Below are positions 8,844 to 19,477 of a stretch of DNA of 64,000 nt, one piece after another. Source of the DNA: CALEMW01 sp964343835 (lineage in GTDB: Bacteria; Krumholzibacteriota; Krumholzibacteriia; LZORAL124-64-63); the NCBI GenBank assembly GCA_964343835.1, contig CAYFKR010000012.1, positions 43,194-107,193 on the forward strand, written 5' to 3'. The position numbers were made by a program, and so were the translations under genes. Positions within the stretch are counted from its first letter, which is position 1. Every line of letters starts with the position of its first letter. The notes beneath the pieces were generated by a model that was not told the DNA's origin, ran no database searches, and saw only the letters and a list, made by a program, of their open reading frames with translations.

Positions 8844-9998
8844 CTACGCGAGGCGCGCCTCCACGTCGTCGATGCGCAGGAAGCCCAGGGGCGTGAGGCG
8901 GAGCCGGCCGTCGGCGGTCGTCCAGAGTCCCTCCCGGACGCCGTGGTCGAGGACGGCGGCGTCCAGTCCGGCGTCGGCCACGGGGATGCCGTCCACGGTC
9001 CGCAGGCCCAGGATGCGACGCTCCAGGCGACGGGCGTCGGCGTCGAGATGATCGATCATGGCCTCGGGCACCGCGCCACCCTCCACCGCCTCCAGCCACG
9101 CCGCCGGATCCTCGACGTTGGCGTAGCGCCTGCGGCCCCAGAAGCCGTGGGCCGAGGGGCCGAGCCCCACGTAGGGGCGCCCCGACCAGTACGCCCGGTT
9201 GTGCCGGGACTCCTGCCCGGGCAGGCTGGCGTTGGAGACCTCGTACTGGCGGTAGCCGAGACGCTCCAGGGCCTCCAGGGCCTCGAGGTAGGTCGCCGCG
9301 GTCCGCTCGTCGGGGTCCGGCTTCACGGCGCCGCGGGCTGCGGCCGCGGTCAGGGGCGTACCGTCGTGCCATTCCAGGATGTAGAAGGAGACGTGCCCCA
9401 CCCCCAGGTCCCTGGCCTCCGCGAACTCGTCCGCAAGGCGCGCCACGGTCACGCCCGGCGCCAGGATCCAGTCGGCGGAGACCCGATCGAACCGCTCGCC
9501 GGCCAGGCGCAGGGCCCGGCGGGCGTCGTCCGGTCCGCAACGGCGCCCCAGGAGGCCGAGGGTTCCCCGGTCCAGGCTCTGGACGCCCAGGCTCACGCGG
9601 TTGGCGCCGGCGCCCCGCCAGGCATCGACCAGATCAGGGGTGAAGCTCTCGGGGTTGGCCTCCAGGGTGATCTCGGCGTCCGGGGCGAATCGCAATCGCG
9701 AGCCCAGCCCGCGAAGCAGTTCCCCGGAGAGGTCCGCCCCCAGCAGCGACGGCGTGCCGCCCCCCACGTACAGGGTGTCCACGCGACTCCGGCCCAGCGA
9801 CGGGCAGCGGGCGGCGCGCAGGTCCGCCTCCGCCAGGATCCCGGTCACGGTCCGCTCGCGCAGACCGCGGTCGTGGCGATCCGTGCGGGCGAAATGGCAG
9901 TAGGAACAGATGGACGAGCAGAAGGGGACGTGGACGTAGACGCCCCCGCCCCGCTCGCGGCGGGACGGGGGCGCGGAAGCGGCGTCGCGGCCGGTCAC
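8844..9998 (-). CDS. hemW: Radical SAM protein HemW (heme chaperone-like)
   Basis: HemW proteins bind heme and a 4Fe-4S cluster and are thought to insert heme into respiratory proteins; they are often mis-called coproporphyrinogen oxidase. The 384-residue product has the cluster motif C27-x3-C31-x2-C34 within CSSICSYCHF. The residue after the third cysteine pair matches HemW rather than HemN, which has an extra Cys. GGGTPSLL and the C-terminal HemW domain are present. GTG 9998 overlaps the lepB stop as GTGA, implying coupling. Confidence 0.9.
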   Translation of the reverse strand: MTGRDAASAPPSRRERGGGVYVHVPFCSSICSYCHFARTDRHDRGLRERTVTGILAEADLRAARCPSLGRSRVDTLYVGGGTPSLLGADLSGELLRGLGSRLRFAPDAEITLEANPESFTPDLVDAWRGAGANRVSLGVQSLDRGTLGLLGRRCGPDDARRALRLAGERFDRVSADWILAPGVTVARLADEFAEARDLGVGHVSFYILEWHDGTPLTAAAARGAVKPDPDERTAATYLEALEALERLGYRQYEVSNASLPGQESRHNRAYWSGRPYVGLGPSAHGFWGRRRYANVEDPAAWLEAVEGGAVPEAMIDHLDADARRLERRILGLRTVDGIPVADAGLDAAVLDHGVREGLWTTADGRLRLTPLGFLRIDDVEARLA

Positions 9999-10981
9999 CG
10001 GATCAGGTCGCCGAGGCGGCTGAACCGCGGCAGCATGCGGTCCTTGTCCCAGGACCAGTACAGGAAGATGGCCTTGCCCTTGATGAGGTCCGTGTCCAGG
10101 GGGCCCCAGTAGCGGCTGTCTGCGCTGTTGAAGCGGTTGTCGCCCATCATGAAGATGTGGCCCTCGGGCACCACGTACGGGGCGTCGACGGCCTTCACGT
10201 GGTCGTGGATGGCCACCAGGTGGGGCCGCAGCTCCACCATGCCCACGGGGCGTTCGCCCGAGACGTGGGCACGGAGCACCTCCAGAGGCGCATCGATCTC
10301 GGCGTGCACCAGTCCCACGTCGGCGCCCAGGGCCGCCTCCACCGACGCCTGGAACATGTCCAGGCGCTCGAGCATGATGCGGGTGGCCAGGGCCTCGGCC
10401 AGGCCGTAGTCGCGATTCAGCATCTGGCCGGCGCGGGATGGGTCATGGTTGGTATGGGGCTTCACGCGGGCGTCGTCGGGGCGCATGGAAGTGTCGCCGT
10501 CGGGATCGTCCAGATCGTCCTCGTACTCCCGGTCGTTGACGTACAGCAGGCCGCCGCGCAGTTCCACCGTATCGCCGGCCACGGCCACGCAGCGCTTGAT
10601 GTAGTCCTGGTTCCGGTCCAGGGGGTACTCGAAGACGATGATGTCGCCCTGCTGCGGGTCGCGGATGGCCGGGAACTTCAGCACGGGCAGGCCGCCCAGC
10701 AGGGTCCAATTCACCAGGGGCACGCGCAGCCGTTCCGGCGTCTCGGCGCCGTAGAGGAACTTGTTCACGAAGAGGAAGTCGCCCACGAGCAGGGTCTTCT
10801 CCATGGAACCCGTGGGGATCCGGAAGGCCTGGATCACGAACTGTCGGATGATCAGGGCCACCAGGATCGCCGTGCCGATGGGGCGGATGTGGTCCGACCA
10901 CATGCGCCTCCAGAATCCCAGCCGGGCGACGGCCGGGTCGGCCTTGGCGTTCTCTCCCTTGCGGGCCGCGAACTTGGACAT
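9995..10981 (-). CDS. lepB: Signal peptidase I
   Basis: Cleaves signal peptides of exported proteins at the outer face of the inner membrane. In the 328-residue product a single N-terminal transmembrane segment (about 34-54) precedes the catalytic serine S59 in PTGSMEKTL. The general base K129 lies in YIKRCVAVAGD, and the C-terminal box GDNRFNSADSRYWG is present. An insertion of about 100 residues between the Lys box and the GDN box makes it longer than small Gram-positive enzymes. GAGGAGAGG precedes ATG 10981. Confidence 0.96.
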   Translation of the reverse strand: MSKFAARKGENAKADPAVARLGFWRRMWSDHIRPIGTAILVALIIRQFVIQAFRIPTGSMEKTLLVGDFLFVNKFLYGAETPERLRVPLVNWTLLGGLPVLKFPAIRDPQQGDIIVFEYPLDRNQDYIKRCVAVAGDTVELRGGLLYVNDREYEDDLDDPDGDTSMRPDDARVKPHTNHDPSRAGQMLNRDYGLAEALATRIMLERLDMFQASVEAALGADVGLVHAEIDAPLEVLRAHVSGERPVGMVELRPHLVAIHDHVKAVDAPYVVPEGHIFMMGDNRFNSADSRYWGPLDTDLIKGKAIFLYWSWDKDRMLPRFSRLGDLIR

Positions 10982-11012
10982 GGTCCTCTCCTCCTCCCCC
11001 GCGGGGGACGGC

Positions 11013-12806
11013 TCAGCGCTCCACCTTGAGCACCGCCATGAAGGCCTCCTGCGGGATCTCCACCGACCCCACGGACTTCATGCGCTTCTTGCCTTCCTTC
11101 TGCTTCTCCAGCAGCTTGCGCTTGCGGGAGATGTCGCCGCCGTAGCACTTGGCGGTGACGTTCTTGCGGAAGGCCTTGACGTTGGTCCGGGCGATCACCC
11201 GCGTGCCGATGGACGCCTGGATGGCCACCTGGAACATCTGACGCGGGATCAGCTCCTTGAGCTTCCGGCACAGCTCCAGGCCCCAGTGATAGGCGTTGTC
11301 CCGATGCACGATGCAGGCCAGGGCGTCCACGGGGTCGCCGTTGATCATGATGTCGAGCTTGATGAGGTCGCCGTCGCGGTGGCCCGTGTACTCGTAGTCC
11401 AGGGACGCGTAGCCCTTGGTCACCGACTTCAGCTTGTCGTAGTAGTCCACCACCAGCTCCGAGAGCGGCAGGTCGAACTCGAGGGTCACGCGCTCGGTGT
11501 CGATGTACTCCATCTTCCGCTGCACGCCGCGGCGGTCCAGGGTGATCTGGATCACCGGCCCGATGAACTCCTTGGGCGTGATGACCGTGGCCTTCACGTA
11601 GGGCTCGCGCACCTCGGCGATGTCACGCCCCGAGGGCATGAAGGCCGGGTTCTCGATGAGCTCGACGGTGCCCTCCTTGTTCACCACCTCGTACTCCACG
11701 TTGGGCAGGGTGGCGATCAGGCTCAGGTCGTACTCGCGCTCCAGCCGTTCCTGGATGATCTCCAGGTGCAGCAGCCCCAGGAACCCGCAGCGGAACCCGA
11801 AGCCCAGGGCCGCGCTCTTCTCCAGCTCGTAGGTCAGGGCGGCGTCGTTGAGCTGCAGCTTCTGCAGGGCGTCCTTGAGGTTGTCGTAGTCGTCGTTGTC
11901 CACGGGATAGAACCCGCTGAAGACCATGGGCTTGGCCTCGGTGTAGCCGGCCAGCGGCTCGGCGCACGGCGCGTCGGTCAGGGTCAGGGTGTCGCCCACG
12001 CGGATGTGGCGCACGTCCTTGGCCCCGGTGGCGATGTACCCCACCTCCCCCGCGCTCAGGTCCTTGCGCTGCACGCGGCTCAGCTTGAACCAGCCGATCT
12101 CCCCCACCTCGTGGTCGCGCTCCTGCTGGATCAGCCGGATGCGCTGCCCCTTGGCGATGCGGCCGTGCATCATGCGCACGTAGGCCACCGCGCCCACGTA
12201 GGGGTCGAAGATGGAGTCGAAGATCAGGGCCTGGGCCGGGGCGTCCACGTCGCCCACCGGGGGCGGCACCTGCCGAACGATGGCCTCGAGGAGGTCGTCC
12301 ACGCCCTCGCCGGTCTTGGCGCTCACGCGGATCACGTCGTCGGGGTCGCAGCCGATCAGGTCCACGATCTGCTCGGTGACCTCGTCGGGCATGGCAGCCG
12401 GCAGGTCGATCTTGTTGATGACCGGCAGGATCTCCAGGTCGTGCTCCACGGCCAGGTAGAGGTTGTTGATGGTCTGGGCCTGGATGCCCTGGGCGGCGTC
12501 GACCACGAGGATGGCACCCTCGCAGGCGGCCAGGCTGCGCGAGACCTCGTAGTGGAAGTCCACGTGGCCCGGCGTGTCGATGAGGTTGAGCACGTAGTCC
12601 TTCCCGTCCGCACAGGTGTGTTCCATGCGGATGGGGTGGCTCTTGATGGTGATGCCGCGTTCCTGCTCCAGATCCATGGAGTCCAGCACCTGGGCCTTCA
12701 GGTCCTTGCCGCGGAGCGTGCCCGTCTTCTCGAGCAGGCGGTCCGCCAGGGTGGACTTGCCGTGGTCGATGTGCGCGATGATGCAGAAGTTGCGGTACTG
12801 GTCCAT
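11013..12806 (-). CDS. lepA: Elongation factor 4 (LepA)
   Basis: Ribosome-bound GTPase linked to back-translocation or initiation control. The 597-residue product begins with the G1 box AHIDHGKST, then G3 DTPGHVDF and G4 NKIDLPAA. It ends with the LepA-specific C-terminal domain (GGDISRKRKLLEKQKEGKKRMK). Its length matches the family. ATG 12806 is the start; the frame remains open to 13016 only through the neighbouring gene. It lies 31 bases before lepB, a widespread lepA-lepB pairing. Confidence 0.96.
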   Translation of the reverse strand: MDQYRNFCIIAHIDHGKSTLADRLLEKTGTLRGKDLKAQVLDSMDLEQERGITIKSHPIRMEHTCADGKDYVLNLIDTPGHVDFHYEVSRSLAACEGAILVVDAAQGIQAQTINNLYLAVEHDLEILPVINKIDLPAAMPDEVTEQIVDLIGCDPDDVIRVSAKTGEGVDDLLEAIVRQVPPPVGDVDAPAQALIFDSIFDPYVGAVAYVRMMHGRIAKGQRIRLIQQERDHEVGEIGWFKLSRVQRKDLSAGEVGYIATGAKDVRHIRVGDTLTLTDAPCAEPLAGYTEAKPMVFSGFYPVDNDDYDNLKDALQKLQLNDAALTYELEKSAALGFGFRCGFLGLLHLEIIQERLEREYDLSLIATLPNVEYEVVNKEGTVELIENPAFMPSGRDIAEVREPYVKATVITPKEFIGPVIQITLDRRGVQRKMEYIDTERVTLEFDLPLSELVVDYYDKLKSVTKGYASLDYEYTGHRDGDLIKLDIMINGDPVDALACIVHRDNAYHWGLELCRKLKELIPRQMFQVAIQASIGTRVIARTNVKAFRKNVTAKCYGGDISRKRKLLEKQKEGKKRMKSVGSVEIPQEAFMAVLKVER

Positions 12807-12826
12807 GTCTCGTCGATCGTCGGGGT

Positions 12827-13408
12827 TCAGAAGCCCGTGCTCCAGCTCATCAGGACCGCCCCGCCCGGGGCCGCCGAGGGCAGCTCGATGGGCTGGGGGA
12901 CCTCGGCGGGATCCCATTCGTCGGGCACCGGGACGTCGTCCCGGTCGAAGCCGTGGAGGTGGGCCCCCACGTAGGCGTCGAGGGCCATGATAAACAAGGC
13001 TCCCCCGGCCCACCAAAGATTGTCTCGCATGAACTCGTAGCGTTCATAGGCGATGGGGTGGTAGTTCTCGCGGTAGACGTCGGGCCCGAGGGCCGCCAGC
13101 CGTGTCTTGTAGCGCACGGCCTTCCGCTCCCACGACAGCGCCTTGGTCAGGAACCACGTCTCGAAGGCGAAGGCCGTCACCGCCCGCCAGCCGTTGTCCG
13201 TGGCCAGCTGCCCCCAGCCGGGGAAGACCGCCGACATGGACACCGCCGCGGCGGCCGGCACCGTGGGGCGATAGGTCGCGGGCGCCTCGATCAGGGTCGG
13301 CGCCGTCACCGTGAAGGACGAGTCGGCCCGGATGACCCGGGGCGCATCCTCGTCGGCCGCCGCCTGGCAGGCCAGGAGCGTCAGCGCCACCGCGATGATC
13401 CTGTTCAT
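12827..13408 (-). CDS. DUF5683-like small envelope protein
   Basis: A 193-residue protein of unknown function. It has a short hydrophobic N-terminus ending in LLAC (possible lipobox, C14) and a central PGWGQLATDNGWRAVTAFAFETWF segment, typical of DUF5683-type proteins common in FCB-group genomes. A second hydrophobic stretch lies near residue 145. The ATG at 13408 overlaps the stop of the upstream lipid kinase as ATGA. The DUF assignment is by motif recognition only; no function is proposed. Confidence 0.7.
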   Translation of the reverse strand: MNRIIAVALTLLACQAAADEDAPRVIRADSSFTVTAPTLIEAPATYRPTVPAAAAVSMSAVFPGWGQLATDNGWRAVTAFAFETWFLTKALSWERKAVRYKTRLAALGPDVYRENYHPIAYERYEFMRDNLWWAGGALFIMALDAYVGAHLHGFDRDDVPVPDEWDPAEVPQPIELPSAAPGGAVLMSWSTGF

Positions 13409-14307
13409 GCTCCCACCTCCGGCACGAAGACCTCCAGAGCCCCGGGCGTGGTCTCGAAACGCCACGCGCCAGCCTCCAGGCGGTCGGCCTCCCCGTCCCA
13501 GTGGACGGCGAAGGGCTCGGCCACTTCCACTTCCGCCGATCTGGCGCGCGGGTCCAACACCCAGGGGCTGGAAAGGTGCCCCCCGTCGGCCGTGCGCGGC
13601 AGGGTGGTCAGCAGGGCCCACAGGGGCATGGCCTTCACCAGGCAGAAATCCAGGGCGCCGTCGGCGGGGTCGGCGTTGGGCGTGAGCATGAAGCCGCCGC
13701 CGCACTGCCGGCCGTTGCCGATCTCGGCCAGGGTCCAGGGACCGTCCAGTTCCAGGGGGCCGTCGGCGGTGTCGAGCCGCCAGCGGGCCTCCACGCTCCG
13801 CCGCCGTCCCAGCTCGCGCAGGGTGGCGATGGGATAGCGCCAGTGCCCCCAGCGCCGCGCCACGTTCGCCGCGGTCAGCGACACCTCGCCGTTGAGGAAC
13901 AGGCCGCAGGAGTTCACGAAGAACCGACCGGCGAAAGTCGCCGTGTCCACGGCGAGCCTGCGTCCCCCGCGCAGGGCCGCGAGGCCGGCGTCGAGGTCGC
14001 GGAGGCCGAGCCCCTGGGCGAAGTCGTTGCCGCTGCCGCAGGGCAGTACCGCCAGGGCGGCGCCGGTGCCGGCGACCCCGCGGGCCGCCTCGCTCACCGA
14101 GCCGTCGCCGCCGGCGATCACCACCACCGGGTGGCGTTCCGCCGCGGCCGCCGCCAGGTCCGTCCCCTGCCCGGCCGCCGTGGTCACCAGGACCTCGGCG
14201 TCGTAGCCGGCGTCGCGCAGCAGGTCCGGAGCGCGGTCGGGCCCGAGCCGGCCGCGGGCCGTGCCGGAGATGGGGTTGAGGATGACGGCGCAGGTCCGCA
14301 TGAACAC
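13405..14307 (-). CDS. Diacylglycerol/lipid kinase (DagK/YegS family)
   Basis: ATP-dependent lipid kinase, probably phosphorylating diacylglycerol or a related lipid. The 300-residue product opens with ILNPISGTARGR, has the nucleotide-binding GGDGSVSEAARG near residues 66-77 and LPCGSGNDFAQGL near 88-100. It ends with the beta-sandwich domain of the family. A second in-frame ATG at 14301 is possible. It is coupled to the DUF5683-like gene downstream by an ATGA overlap. Confidence 0.88.
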   Translation of the reverse strand: MFMRTCAVILNPISGTARGRLGPDRAPDLLRDAGYDAEVLVTTAAGQGTDLAAAAAERHPVVVIAGGDGSVSEAARGVAGTGAALAVLPCGSGNDFAQGLGLRDLDAGLAALRGGRRLAVDTATFAGRFFVNSCGLFLNGEVSLTAANVARRWGHWRYPIATLRELGRRRSVEARWRLDTADGPLELDGPWTLAEIGNGRQCGGGFMLTPNADPADGALDFCLVKAMPLWALLTTLPRTADGGHLSSPWVLDPRARSAEVEVAEPFAVHWDGEADRLEAGAWRFETTPGALEVFVPEVGA

Positions 14308-14328
14308 TCCGGAGCCCTGTCCCCTGCG

Positions 14329-14355
14329 TCAAAAGACGCGGCCGGTGGGCCGCGC
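14329..14355 (-). terminator. Terminator after tRNA-Sec
   Basis: A GC-rich stem of eight pairs (14355-14348 with 14343-14336, loop of four) is followed by CTTTT on the minus strand, 16 bases past the tRNA-Sec CCA end. Confidence 0.6.
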
Positions 14356-14370
14356 CCGTCGACGCGAAGC

Positions 14371-14468
14371 TGGCGGGAATGTGTGGGAATCGAACCCACC
14401 TCGGACGGTATTCGCGCCCGACACAAGGATTTGAAGTCCCGGGGAGCCACCAGGCCCCATCCACTCCC
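14371..14468 (-). tRNA. selC: Selenocysteine tRNA, anticodon TCA
   Basis: Decodes in-frame UGA as selenocysteine with SelB. The 98-base gene has all the unusual marks of tRNA-Sec. These are an eight-base acceptor strand GGGAGTGG facing ACATTCCC, a six-pair D stem with a four-base loop, the anticodon loop CTTCAAA with TCA at 14434-14432, a long variable arm with a seven-pair stem, and an encoded CCA (14373-14371). The T loop is TTCGATT. Odd points are a probable G-A mismatch at acceptor pair 8, and a C-U plus G-U at the top of the anticodon stem. No selA, selB or selD is in the window. Confidence 0.93.
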
Positions 14469-14519
14469 AGAACGGCGATACGATACTACACCGGATCGTG
14501 CGGAACCAGACAGGATTCG

Positions 14520-14903
14520 TCAGGGGCGAACGGCGATCATCTCGATCTCCACACGGGCGTCCAGGGGCAGCCGGGACACCTCCACCGCCGAACGGGCCGG
14601 CGGATCGGACTCGAAGAAGGTGGCGTAGACCTCGTTGACGGCCTTGAAGTCGTTCATGTCCGCCAGGAAGACGGTGACCTTGACCACGTCGGCCAGGCTC
14701 AGGCCCCCGGCCTCCACGATGTTCCTCGCGTTCTCCAGGGCGCGACGGGCCTGCTCGGCCACGTCATCGGAGACGAAGGTCATGGTCGCGGGGTCCAGCC
14801 CGAGCTGACCCGCCGTGAAGAGCATGCCTCCGGAAGTCACGCCCTGGCTGTAGGGGCCGATGGCGGCGGGGGCGTTCTCCGTGCTGATCACCGTGCGGGT
14901 CAT
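14520..14903 (-). CDS. ridA: RidA family enamine/imine deaminase
   Basis: Hydrolyses reactive enamine/imine intermediates formed by PLP enzymes. The 127-residue product has the whole RidA fold: AIGPYSQGV near the N-terminus, LENARNIVEAGG in the middle, and the substrate arginine in PPARSAVEVSRLPLDARVEIE near residue 103. Its length matches the family. It closes the glmM-glmS-ridA run. Confidence 0.95.
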   Translation of the reverse strand: MTRTVISTENAPAAIGPYSQGVTSGGMLFTAGQLGLDPATMTFVSDDVAEQARRALENARNIVEAGGLSLADVVKVTVFLADMNDFKAVNEVYATFFESDPPARSAVEVSRLPLDARVEIEMIAVRP

Positions 14904-14924
14904 GGCGTTCCTTTCCGGCGCGGC

Positions 14925-16748
<1,824 letters not shown>

Positions 16749-16752
16749 GCTC

Positions 16753-18099
16753 TCAGCTCCCGTCCTGGATCAGATCGCGGGCCCTGGCAATCAGGTCCCG
16801 CGCCTCGTCCTCCGTGGCCGCCTCGGCGATCACGCGGACGATGGGTTCGGTGTTCGAGGCGCGCACGTGGACCCAGGAATCCGGTCCCTGCCAGCGCACG
16901 CCGTCCGAGTCGTCGAACGATCCCTCGCCGAGGGCGGCGAGGCGTTCCCGCACCGTATCGGCAGCCAGAGGGGATTCTTGATCGAACTTGTCCTTCACCA
17001 TCGCCACCGGCGGATAACCGGAGACGATGTCCTTCAACGACTTGCCCGTGCTCGCCATCTGCTGCAACACCATGGCGATGCCCACCAGGGCGTCGCGCCC
17101 CGGGTGCAGGGCGGGGTAGATGATGCCACCGTTGCCCTCGCCGCCCACCACGGCATCGCGGGCGAGCATCTCGGCCACGACGTTGGCCTCCCCCACCGGG
17201 GCGCGGGTGACGGTCGAGCCGTGGCGCCCGGCCACGGTCTCCACCAGTCCGGTGGTCGAGAGGTTGATGACCACGTCGCCGGGCTCCCGCTGCAGCAGGA
17301 AGTCCACGCACACCGCGAGGGTCAGTTCCTCGCTCATGACCGTGCCCTCGCCGTCCACCAGCACCAGGCGGTCCACGTCGGGGTCCACGGCGAAGCCCAC
17401 GTCGGCGCCGGACTCGCGCACCGCCTCGCCCAGGCCCGCCAGGTGGGCGGGGGTGGGCTCGGGCGGATGGGGGAACAGGCCGGTGCAGTCGCAGTGCAGG
17501 GGAACGCAGCGGCAGCCGAGACGGTCCAGCAGGGCCGGCACGATGCGGCCGCCGGCGCCCTCGACGCAGTCCACGGCGACGGTCAGGCCGGCGGCCCTCA
17601 CGGCGTCGGCGTCGAGCCAGGGCAGGGCCAGCAGGGCGTCCAGGTGGAGGTCGTCGGCGCCGTGGCGCGTCTCGATCTCTCCCAGGCAGTCCCAGGGCAC
17701 ATGCCCGCCCTCGGTGCCGTGCAGGGCCACCAGTTCGGCGTTCTGCTCGGCGTTCAGGAAGAGTCCCTGCCCCTCCAGCAACTTCAGGGCGTTCCAGGGC
17801 TGGGGATTATGGCTGGCGGTGATGATCACGCCGCCCACGGCGTCGGACTCCTGGACCGCCATCTCGGTGGTGGGGGTGGTGGCCAGGCCGATGTCGATGA
17901 CGCGATGCCCGGTGGACATCAGGGCCGCGGAGACGGCCTGGAAGATCATGGGGCCGGACGGGCGGCTGTCCCGTCCGATCACGACCGGTCCCGCCGGCAG
18001 CCAGCGGCCGAAGCTGGCGGCCCACTGGGCGGCGACCACGGCGTCGAGGCCGTTGCCGATGACGCCCCGGACACCGGAGACGCTCACACGCAGAGCCAT
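16753..18099 (-). CDS. glmM: Phosphohexomutase, probable phosphoglucosamine mutase
   Basis: Likely interconverts glucosamine-6-phosphate and glucosamine-1-phosphate. The 448-residue product has the N-terminal SVSGVRGVIG, the phosphoserine loop TASHNP (S96), the metal loop DPDVDR and the C-terminal phosphate loop RASNTEP. These mark the alpha-D-phosphohexomutase superfamily. Specificity is inferred from glmS being next door and from length; phosphomannomutase activity cannot be excluded. The open frame extends upstream through two tRNA genes, so the ATG at 18099 is used. Confidence 0.85.
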   Translation of the reverse strand: MALRVSVSGVRGVIGNGLDAVVAAQWAASFGRWLPAGPVVIGRDSRPSGPMIFQAVSAALMSTGHRVIDIGLATTPTTEMAVQESDAVGGVIITASHNPQPWNALKLLEGQGLFLNAEQNAELVALHGTEGGHVPWDCLGEIETRHGADDLHLDALLALPWLDADAVRAAGLTVAVDCVEGAGGRIVPALLDRLGCRCVPLHCDCTGLFPHPPEPTPAHLAGLGEAVRESGADVGFAVDPDVDRLVLVDGEGTVMSEELTLAVCVDFLLQREPGDVVINLSTTGLVETVAGRHGSTVTRAPVGEANVVAEMLARDAVVGGEGNGGIIYPALHPGRDALVGIAMVLQQMASTGKSLKDIVSGYPPVAMVKDKFDQESPLAADTVRERLAALGEGSFDDSDGVRWQGPDSWVHVRASNTEPIVRVIAEAATEDEARDLIARARDLIQDGS

Positions 18100-18191
18100 G
18101 GGGATCCCTCCTGGCCGCTCTCGTCCATCGGGCGCGACGACGCTTCCGACGGAATTCGGCGGTTCCCTGTCCTGGTCCTGGCGGGGGGTGC

Positions 18192-18267
18192 TGGAGCCGA
18201 TGTGGGGACTCGAACCCCAGACCTGCTCATTACGAGTGAGCTGCTCTACCAGCTGAGCTACATCGGC
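18192..18267 (-). tRNA. tRNA-Thr, anticodon CGT
   Basis: A 76-base cloverleaf with acceptor GCCGATG, D arm AGCTCAGCTGGTAGAGC, anticodon loop CTCGTAA on a GCTCA/TGAGC stem, and T arm TGGGGTTCGAGTCCCCA. CCA is encoded at 18194-18192. It reads ACG codons and lies between tRNA-Phe and glmM. Confidence 0.95.
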
Positions 18268-18285
18268 TCGAAGTCGAGGGAAACG

Positions 18286-18361
18286 TGGTGCCTGGGGGCG
18301 GATTTGAACCACCGACACCTGCATTTTCAGTGCAGTGCTCTACCAACTGAGCTACCCAGGC
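18286..18361 (-). tRNA. tRNA-Phe, anticodon GAA
   Basis: A 76-base cloverleaf with acceptor GCCTGGG, D arm AGCTCAGTTGGTAGAGC, anticodon loop CTGAAAA on a CTGCA/TGCAG stem, and T arm TTCAAAT. CCA is encoded at 18288-18286. It is the first transcribed gene of the tRNA-Phe, tRNA-Thr, glmM, glmS group. Confidence 0.95.
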
Positions 18362-18397
18362 CCGTTTCCTGACATACCGCGCTGCGGCGGTCCGGGA

Positions 18398-18426
18398 ATA
18401 AAACACTCCGGACTCCCCCCTGTCAA
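18398..18426 (-). promoter_or_regulatory. Promoter of tRNA-Phe/tRNA-Thr
   Basis: A perfect TTGACA (18426-18421), a 17-base spacer and TTTTAT (18403-18398) lie 37 bases upstream of tRNA-Phe. It may also drive glmM and glmS by readthrough, because no terminator is seen before glmM. Confidence 0.75.
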
Positions 18427-18487
18427 GCGCCGCGGGGCGGAAATCGAACCGGGGAATCATACACGAGTTCCCCGCCGTTGGCCAGCA

Positions 18488-19477
18488 TCAACGCCCAGGG
18501 CGATCGCCGTAACCCCTTGGATGGGCTTCATGCCAGCGCCAGGCGTCGGCCAGGATGGTGTCCAGGTCGCTGTGGTGCGGCTCCCAGCCCAGCAGGCTGC
18601 GGGCCCGGTCGTTGGACGCCACCAGGCGGGCCGGGTCACCCGGGCGCCGCGGCGCGACCTCCGGCTCGAGGGCGCGACCCGTCACGCGGGACGCCGCATC
18701 CACGATCTCGCGGACGGAACTGCCCGTGGACGTCCCCAGGTTGACGGCGGTCAGGCCGGGGCGATCGTTGGCCGCCAGGGCCAGGGCATGGGCCGCGGCG
18801 AGGTCCCGCACATGGATGTAGTCGCGGATGCAGGTGCCGTCGGGGGTGGAGTAGTCGTCGCCGAAGATGCGGAACGAGACGTCGGGATCGATGAGGGAGC
18901 GCAGCAGCCTCGGGATCAGGTGGGTCTCGGGTTCGTGGTCCTCCCCCAGTTCGCCGTCGGCGCCGCAGGCGTTGAAGTAGCGCAGGGCGGTGGCGACCAT
19001 GCCGGCGTCGGCGGCGACGGCGGCCAGTTCGCGCTCCACCGCCAGCTTGGTCTCGCCGTAGGGGTTGACGGGCTCGAGGGTCGAATCCTCGCCGATGGGG
19101 GTCGTCTCGGGCTCGCCGTAGACGGCGGCGGTGGACGAGAAGACGAAGCGGCGCACCCCCGCCGACGCGGCGGCGGCAATCAGCGCGCCCCCCCCGTCGC
19201 GGTTGTTCCGCCAGTACTTGTCGGGATCCTCCACCGACTCCCCCACCAGGCTGAAGCCGGCGAAGTGGATGACGGCCTCGAAGCCCCCGGCGATGGCCGC
19301 GGCCAGGCCGGCCGGATCCAGCAGCGACGCCTCGTGCAGCACCACGCCGTCCGGCACGGCGGCACGGTGACCCGTGCTGAAGTCGTCCAGGATCTCCACG
19401 TCGTGGCCTTCGGCCAGCAGCAGCTTCACCGTCACGCTGCCGATGTAGCCGGCACCGCCCGTCACGAGCACCCTCAT
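18488..19477 (-). CDS. galE: UDP-glucose 4-epimerase
   Basis: Interconverts UDP-glucose and UDP-galactose for surface polysaccharide. The 329-residue extended SDR has the NAD-binding TGGAGYIGS at residues 6-14, the catalytic Tyr/Lys in NPYGETK, and the substrate-side LRYFNACGAD and IRDYIHVRDLA segments. The ATG at 19477 overlaps the uvrA stop as ATGA, so it is probably translated by coupling. The frame stays open through uvrA, but that is an artefact. Confidence 0.94.
   Translation of the reverse strand: MRVLVTGGAGYIGSVTVKLLLAEGHDVEILDDFSTGHRAAVPDGVVLHEASLLDPAGLAAAIAGGFEAVIHFAGFSLVGESVEDPDKYWRNNRDGGGALIAAAASAGVRRFVFSSTAAVYGEPETTPIGEDSTLEPVNPYGETKLAVERELAAVAADAGMVATALRYFNACGADGELGEDHEPETHLIPRLLRSLIDPDVSFRIFGDDYSTPDGTCIRDYIHVRDLAAAHALALAANDRPGLTAVNLGTSTGSSVREIVDAASRVTGRALEPEVAPRRPGDPARLVASNDRARSLLGWEPHHSDLDTILADAWRWHEAHPRGYGDRPGR

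Noticed and set aside
12827..14464. Apparent 545-residue protein covering tRNA-Sec and the lipid kinase
   Set aside because: Only the last 193 residues look like protein; the rest is antiphase to the kinase and the tRNA.
18100..18324. N-terminal extension of glmM
   Set aside because: The extension would translate through tRNA-Thr and part of tRNA-Phe; the family start is at 18099.
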